Notes under the pieces: model-generated
Told to the model about the DNA's origin: nothing
Databases searched by the model: none
Seen by the model: the letters and a program-made list of their open reading frames with translations, nothing else
In this document: positions 5,905-9,625 of the stretch, in pieces
Position numbering within the stretch: position 1 is the stretch's first letter
How the letters are laid out: every line of letters starts with the position of its first letter
Origin: Thermaerobacter marianensis
GTDB lineage: Bacteria; Bacillota; Sulfobacillia; DYIH01
NCBI GenBank assembly: GCA_020723785.1
Contig: DYIH01000040.1
Location: forward strand, 1,149-10,773
DNA length: 9,625 nucleotides
Direction: 5' to 3'
Position numbers and translations under genes: made by a program

Positions 5905-7971
5905 TCACCGCTGGCCGCCCTGCCGCGCCGGCCACCGCAACCCGGCGCCGGCGGGCCACGGCTCCCGCACAGCCGCAGCCTCCCCTGCCGCCGGCCCCCC
6001 CGCGGTGCCCGAGGTCGGAGCGGCCACCACCTTGCCCTGCCCCCTGGCCGCCGCCCGCTCCTCCAGCGCGGCCGGCATCGACGGCGCGGCCACTCCCCGC
6101 AGGAGGTCCCGCGCCGCCGCCGCAATGCCGGCGGCGTCCAGGCCGCAGGCGGCCAGTTGCTCCGCGGGGTCGCCCTGCTCCACGAACGCGTCGGGCAGGC
6201 CCATCACGCGGGTGCGCACGCCCCACAGGCCGCGCTCCGACAGCAGTTCCAGCACGGCGCTGCCGAAGCCGCCGCGCACCGTGTGCTCCTCCACCGTCAG
6301 CACCGCCCCGGTCCGCCGCGCCAGGTCCGTGATCAGTTCCCCGTCCAGGGGCTTGAGGAAACGGGCGTTGACCACCGCGGCGTCGACGCCCTCCCCGGCC
6401 AGGATCTCGGCGGCCTCCAGGGCGGCGTAGGCCAGCGGCCCCGCCGCCAGGATGGCCACGTCGCCCCCCTCCCGCAGCACCTGGGAGCGCCCCCAGGGCA
6501 GCGGGCGAGGCGCCGCGTCCAGGGCCACGCCCCGCCCGGCACCCCGGGGGTAGCGGACGGCCACCGGCCCGTCCTCACAGGCCAGCGCGGTGGCCAGGGC
6601 GTGCTGCATCTCGTTCTCGTCCTTGGGGGCCAGGATGGCCATGCCGGGGATGTGGCGCAGGAAGGCGATGTCGTAGAGCCCCTGATGGGTCTCCCCGTCG
6701 GCGCCCACCAACCCGGCCCGGTCCAGGGCGAAGACGACGGGCAACCGCTGGATGCCCACGTCGTGGAGCACCTGGTCATAGGCCCGCTGCAGGAAGGTGG
6801 AGTAAATCGCCACCACCGGGCGCAGCCCGGCCGCCGCCAGCCCGGCGGCAAAGGTCACCGCGTGGGGCTCGGCGATGCCCACGTCGAAGCAGCGGTCCGG
6901 GCAGGCGCGGGCGAACTCCTGCAGCCCGGTGCCGTCTGGCATGGCCGCCGTGATGGCCACCACCTCGGGCCGGTTCGCCGCCATCTGCGCCAGGGTGCGG
7001 CCGAAGACCTCGGTGTACGTCGGCGGCCCCGGCCGCTGCAGGGGCCGGCCGGTTGCCACATCGAAGGGACCGGTCCCGTGATAGGCGTCGGGCCGCGCCT
7101 CCGCCGGCCCGTAGCCCTTTCCCTTGCGGGTGACGACGTGGATCAGCACCGGCTCGTTCAGCCTGGTGGCGTCCCGCAGGATCGACAGCAGCGACGGCAG
7201 GTGGTGGCCGTCCACCGGGCCGAGGTAGGTGAAGCCCAGATCCTCGAACAGCATCCCGGGCAGCAGCACGTGCTTGAGGCTGTCCTTGAAGCGCTCCGCC
7301 GTGCGGGCCAGGCCCTGCCCGATGCGCGGGATCTGTCCGAGCCACCGCTCCAGGTCGTCCTTGAACCGGGTGTAGGCCGGCCCGACCCGCAGGCGGCTAA
7401 GATAGGAAGAGATGGCGCCCACGTTGGGGGCGATGGACATGCTGTTGTCGTTGAGGACGACGATGATGCGCGTCTTCTCGTGGCCGGCATTGTTCAGCGC
7501 CTCGAAGGACATGCCGGCGGTGAGGGCGCCGTCGCCGACGACGGCCACCACGTGGTGATCCTCACCCCGCCTGTCGCGCGCCCGGGCGAAACCGAGCGCC
7601 GCGGAGAGGGCCGTCCCGGCGTGGCCGGCCTCCCACAGGTCGTGGGGGCTCTCCCGCCGTTTGCAAAACCCGGAGAGGCCGCCCGGCTGCCGCAGCGTGC
7701 CGAACCGCTCCCACCGGCCGGTGAGCAGCTTGTGGGCATAGGTCTGGTGTCCCGTGTCCCAGATGATCTTGTCCCGGGGGCTCTGGAACACCTTGTGCAG
7801 GGCCAGGGTCAATTCGACGACGCCCAGGCTGGGCGCCAGGTGCCCGCCGGTGCGGGCCACGGTGTCCACGATCTCCTGCCTGATCTCACCGGCCAGCCGG
7901 TTCAGTTCGTCGACGCCGAGCCCGGCAAGATCCTCAGGCCCCCGCAGCCGAGCCAGGATCACCCCGTCCAC
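5905..7971 (-). CDS. dxs: 1-deoxy-D-xylulose-5-phosphate synthase
   Basis: The enzyme joins pyruvate and glyceraldehyde 3-phosphate, with thiamine diphosphate and Mg, in the first step of the MEP isoprenoid pathway. The 688-residue protein shows the expected blocks: HLAPSLGVVELT, IIWDTGHQTYAHKLLTGR, the thiamine-site GDGALTAGMSFEALNNAG with LNDNSMSIAPNVGA, and in the second half GIAEPHAVTFAAGLA and GLVGADGETHQGLYD. The start is a GTG (7969-7971) with a GGGGGGTGG site just upstream. Family members usually end soon after the AAARDLL region. This one carries about 55 further Ala/Gly/Pro-rich residues, a tail not seen in standard Dxs. It is followed at 4 bp by tlyA and preceded by oapA. Confidence 0.95.
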   Translation of the reverse strand: MDGVILARLRGPEDLAGLGVDELNRLAGEIRQEIVDTVARTGGHLAPSLGVVELTLALHKVFQSPRDKIIWDTGHQTYAHKLLTGRWERFGTLRQPGGLSGFCKRRESPHDLWEAGHAGTALSAALGFARARDRRGEDHHVVAVVGDGALTAGMSFEALNNAGHEKTRIIVVLNDNSMSIAPNVGAISSYLSRLRVGPAYTRFKDDLERWLGQIPRIGQGLARTAERFKDSLKHVLLPGMLFEDLGFTYLGPVDGHHLPSLLSILRDATRLNEPVLIHVVTRKGKGYGPAEARPDAYHGTGPFDVATGRPLQRPGPPTYTEVFGRTLAQMAANRPEVVAITAAMPDGTGLQEFARACPDRCFDVGIAEPHAVTFAAGLAAAGLRPVVAIYSTFLQRAYDQVLHDVGIQRLPVVFALDRAGLVGADGETHQGLYDIAFLRHIPGMAILAPKDENEMQHALATALACEDGPVAVRYPRGAGRGVALDAAPRPLPWGRSQVLREGGDVAILAAGPLAYAALEAAEILAGEGVDAAVVNARFLKPLDGELITDLARRTGAVLTVEEHTVRGGFGSAVLELLSERGLWGVRTRVMGLPDAFVEQGDPAEQLAACGLDAAGIAAAARDLLRGVAAPSMPAALEERAAARGQGKVVAAPTSGTAGGPAAGEAAAVREPWPAGAGLRWPARQGGQR

Positions 7972-8064
7972 GCCGCCACCCCCCTATTGCAAATTCCGCT
8001 CTTTCACCTAATTCTCCTGCCGGCAGGATGTTTCTATACCGTTGCACCGGAGACCTTTGCCGCA
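7972..8064 (-). promoter_or_regulatory. dxs leader with a 14-bp palindrome
   Basis: The 93-bp gap between oapA and dxs contains the perfect palindrome TCCTGCCGGCAGGA (8015-8028). In the minus-strand transcript it is followed by a short reading frame of seven codons (GTG at 8006 to TAG at 7985). The palindrome could fold into a hairpin or bind a dimeric protein. I see no clear promoter, so dxs is probably read from upstream. Confidence 0.35.
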
Positions 8065-8691
8065 TCACTTCCCCGTCCGCTCGCCGCCCCGGCCGCGCCG
8101 CGACCCGCCTTCGTTGCGGCCGTTGCGCAGGAGACGCACGTGCACGAGACGTTCCGTCCAAAAAAAGAGGCGCCCGATTAACAGAATGACGTCATTGGCC
8201 CGCCGCAGGGCGACACCCTTCATGGCCGCCTTGCCCCCGATGGTCAGAAAGGCGATGGCACCCAGCATCAGGGTGCTGAGGATTTGTTCCCCCATGCCGA
8301 AGCCGGACACGAGGCGAATGACGATCGCCGCTCCCGCGGCCCCGCTCACGCTGGCGGCTATGTCGCCGACGATGTCGTTGGCGAAGCTGGAGACCCGGTC
8401 GGCCCGGCGCACCAAGGCGATGGCGTGCCGAGCCCCGGGGATGCGCTTGGCTGCCATCGCATGGAACGAGGCCTCATCGGCCGCCGCCGCGGCGACACCG
8501 ATCATGTCGAATAGCACACCCACCAGAATAATCGACAGGAGGATCGGAAAGGCTAAGAACAGGCTGACGTTGGGAATAACACCCTGGGAAGGTATGCTGA
8601 CAACCAAGGAGATGAGAAAGGCCAAGGCGCCGGTGGACAGGCCGCGCAGCAGCAAAACGCGAAAACCGCCAGCACTTCGTCGAACGCTCAA
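8065..8691 (-). CDS. oapA: OLE-associated membrane protein OapA (DUF21/CorB-like)
   Basis: The roughly 208-residue protein has about four membrane segments, near residues 24-45, 47-72, 118-138 and 143-163 (counted from the upstream TTG at 8709). Between the second and third is a basic cytoplasmic stretch ending in ADRVSSFANDIVGDI, the best conserved-looking block. The C-terminus is Arg/Gly-rich. The layout resembles the DUF21 part of CorB-type Mg/Co transport proteins and fits OapA, which binds OLE RNA and brings it to the membrane in B. halodurans. Position supports this strongly: it lies between the OLE-like RNA and dxs, as in that species. The TTG at 8691 was chosen because GGTGA lies 5 nt upstream; the TTG at 8709 has no binding site. 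The OapA name is by synteny and features; no search was run. Confidence 0.8.
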   Translation of the reverse strand: MSVRRSAGGFRVLLLRGLSTGALAFLISLVVSIPSQGVIPNVSLFLAFPILLSIILVGVLFDMIGVAAAAADEASFHAMAAKRIPGARHAIALVRRADRVSSFANDIVGDIAASVSGAAGAAIVIRLVSGFGMGEQILSTLMLGAIAFLTIGGKAAMKGVALRRANDVILLIGRLFFWTERLVHVRLLRNGRNEGGSRRGRGGERTGK

Positions 8692-8711
8692 CGACGTCAC
8701 CCTTGACAAGG

Positions 8712-8736
8712 AAAGAGCGCTACCGACGCGCTCTTT
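8712..8736 (-). repeat. Inverted repeat between OLE RNA and oapA
   Basis: AAAGAGCGC and GCGCTCTTT form a perfect 9-bp stem around a 7-nt loop. It stands between the 3' end of the OLE-like RNA and the oapA start. In the minus transcript the stem is followed by CCTTGTC, not a true U-run. A leaky terminator or a processing site that frees OLE from the mRNA is inferred. Confidence 0.6.
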
Positions 8737-8747
8737 GACAAAAAGTT

Positions 8748-9341
8748 CGCAGGTGGCGGCGTGCCGGGTAAATTTTACGGCTTAGGTCCAGCAGGCTTTC
8801 CCGCACCGTCTCCGGCCCGTCGCCGGGCCGGCGGTTTCCCTTTATGACGGTGCTGCCGCGTCGCCGACGGCAGGGCTGGATTGCCACTCAGTCCGTACTG
8901 TAATCCCCGGCGCGCCTCCGGGCGGAACAGCCTAGGGGTTTTCCCCGGCGGCCCCCTCGTTCCCTTAGCCTCTTTTGCAGAGGGGGTTTCAAGCGGCGTG
9001 GGCGTCGCGGTCCACGGGCCCGTGAGCCGTGACGCGGAAATCCGCTATTCACCCGCTCCGCTCAAGGCAGGCTACGCTGCATGCAGGAGTGCCCGCATGC
9101 AGGTTCATCCCCCAAGCCATAACGGGCGGCCCGTGAGCCGCCGCTACAGCGTTGGGCCTCCGCGGGGGGAGGGTCCACGCCCGCATGCCGTTGCGGATCG
9201 CCCGCCCCCCTTAACTCCCAGCACCAACCCCCGACTGGGCGTCGCAAGCCAGCACCAGGAACTTCATCGCTGTGCCCGACGGCGGATTTTTAGGCCCGCC
9301 TTCAGGAGCGCGGGGCCGACTAGGATACTGCGCCACCTGCG
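8748..9341 (-). ncRNA. ole: OLE RNA (ornate, large, extremophilic RNA)
   Basis: This stretch of about 600 bp has no credible gene; the one long frame (8881-9378 plus) is Pro/Arg-rich with no family look. The sequence is packed with self-complementary pairs on the minus strand. CGCAGGTGGCG (9331-9341) pairs perfectly with CGCCACCTGCG (8748-8758), closing the domain. Inside are stems at 9281-9300, 9125-9142, 9077-9102, 9002-9035 (nested), 8935-8946 (GGGG-AAAA-CCCC), 8853-8873, 8803-8853, and within the last an 8-bp stem with a GCGA tetraloop (8812-8831). Size, orientation and place directly before oapA-dxs match OLE, which is about 610 nt. OLE forms a membrane ribonucleoprotein with OapA and other proteins, linked to cold, ethanol and Mg tolerance. 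I could not align it to the published consensus, so identity rests on synteny, length and structure. Confidence 0.82.
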
Positions 9342-9371
9342 CAAAAGCGTATTCAATTGTGAGTACAAAAT

Positions 9372-9380
9372 ATTATAACA
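9372..9380 (-). promoter_or_regulatory. Extended -10 promoter for the OLE RNA transcript
   Basis: On the minus strand TGTTATAAT (9372-9380) is a perfect extended -10 (TG, one base, TATAAT). No good -35 stands at 17 bp, which extended -10 promoters can tolerate; a TTGTCA at 9401-9406 is too far at 23 bp. Transcription would start near 9365, about 25 nt before the closing stem of the OLE-like RNA. Confidence 0.65.
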
Positions 9381-9497
9381 TGCCGCGCAATGGATACGAT
9401 TGACAAGAACCGTGGTCCGCACAACCGTCCGCGTATGGTGGCACGGTCGGGAATGCCTGCCGGCGGGGAGCCATCATCGCCTCTGGACCGTGGGGGG

Positions 9498-9611
9498 GTG
9501 AAGTATTTCACTGGCCGAAAACCCAGGTGCGACAGCGTTGAGATCAAGTGAAGTACTTCATGCTGATGAACCCTTGTAAGACAAGGGTTTTTGAGAAGTG
9601 AAGTACTTCAC
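9498..9611. repeat. Three 14-bp palindromes at exact 50-bp spacing
   Basis: GTGAAGTATTTCAC (9498-9511), GTGAAGTACTTCAT (9548-9561) and GTGAAGTACTTCAC (9598-9611) begin exactly 50 bp apart. The third is a perfect palindrome and each of the others differs from it by one base. The 36-bp intervals are not clearly alike. The core GTGAA-N4-TTCAC equals the inner part of the Rex redox-repressor site (TTGTGAA-N4-TTCACAA), but the outer TT/AA pairs are missing. The array may continue beyond the window. Operators, a repeat family, or mobile-element end sites are all possible; it is not a normal CRISPR repeat. Confidence 0.7.
9569..9592 (+). terminator. Rho-independent terminator-like hairpin between palindromes 2 and 3
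   Basis: AACCCTTGT and ACAAGGGTT form a 9-bp stem around AAG, followed by T's (TTTTT at 9588-9592). It works only in the plus direction. No plus-strand gene ends here, so it may be a leader attenuator of a gene beyond the right edge or a block on antisense transcription. It could also be part of the repeat array. Confidence 0.6.
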
Positions 9612-9625
9612 CACCCATGCGCGGT

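Noticed and set aside
5094..6332. Long plus-strand frames opposite tlyA, dxs and pstS (for example 5094-6332, 5860-8181, 3984-5006)
   Set aside because: GC-rich codon bias leaves open shadow frames opposite real genes; the minus-strand proteins match known families from end to end.
8812..8831. Terminator at the strong GC hairpin
   Set aside because: No T-run follows on either strand, and the hairpin has a GNRA loop nested inside a longer stem of the structured RNA.
8881..9378. Plus-strand frame of 165 codons opposite the OLE-like region
   Set aside because: The translation is Pro/Arg/Ser-rich with no recognisable block or binding site, and the DNA is better explained by paired RNA stems on the other strand.
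9400..9405. Plus-strand promoter from TTGACA near 9400
   Set aside because: No acceptable -10 hexamer occurs 16-19 bp downstream.
9498..9511. Firm call of a Rex operator
   Set aside because: Only the inner GTGAA-N4-TTCAC matches; the outer TT and AA pairs of the Rex consensus are missing in all three copies.
9498..9611. CRISPR array
   Set aside because: The repeat is only 14 bp and fully palindromic, one interval holds a terminator-like hairpin, and no cas gene is present.

Overview
The window looks like a GC-rich, endospore-forming Firmicute, probably a clostridial or otherwise extremophilic lineage. Three things point there. The right half has the order OLE RNA, oapA, dxs, tlyA, which is known from Firmicutes such as Bacillus halodurans. 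Three perfect Spo0A boxes (TGTCGAA) stand in tandem near position 600. A Bacillus-type PhoP box of four TTA-rich hexamers with 5-bp spacers stands before pstS. These placements rest on recognition of sequence and gene order; no search was run.

Layout, left to right. A chemoreceptor-like signalling gene on the minus strand leaves the window at position 1 (1-503). Its upstream region (574-621) holds the Spo0A boxes and a sigma-A-type promoter. A thioredoxin-type arsenate reductase gene follows on the minus strand (724-1131). Positions 1132-1445 are a scar zone with remnants of an IS transposase and of an unknown protein. A toxin-antitoxin pair lies on the plus strand (1494-2217), with a Phd/YefM-like antitoxin overlapping a PIN-family toxin and a good promoter in front. 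Positions 2218-2656 are a second scar zone, with the C-terminal piece of another PIN (VapC-like) toxin.

From 2657 to about 9365 everything reads leftwards as one minus-strand block. In transcription order it holds: an extended -10 promoter at 9372-9380; a structured noncoding region of about 600 nt interpreted as OLE RNA (8748-9341), closed by a perfect 11-bp pairing of its two ends; oapA, the OLE-associated membrane protein; dxs (isoprenoid precursor synthesis); tlyA (rRNA 2'-O-methyltransferase); pstS (phosphate-binding lipoprotein, with its own Pho box overlapping the end of tlyA); a 4-hydroxy-2-oxoglutarate aldolase-like member of the DHDPS family; and a small DUF1232 membrane protein. 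The OLE-oapA-dxs-tlyA part is the conserved core. The pstS-aldolase-DUF1232 part replaces the argR/recN genes usually expected after tlyA.

The right edge (9381-9625) has no gene. It carries three copies of a 14-bp palindrome (GTGAAGTACTTCAC and close variants) spaced exactly 50 bp apart, with a plus-strand terminator-like hairpin between the second and third. This array probably continues past the window. It and the OLE locus are the most notable signals here. OLE itself is a known RNA class; I see no convincing wholly new system.
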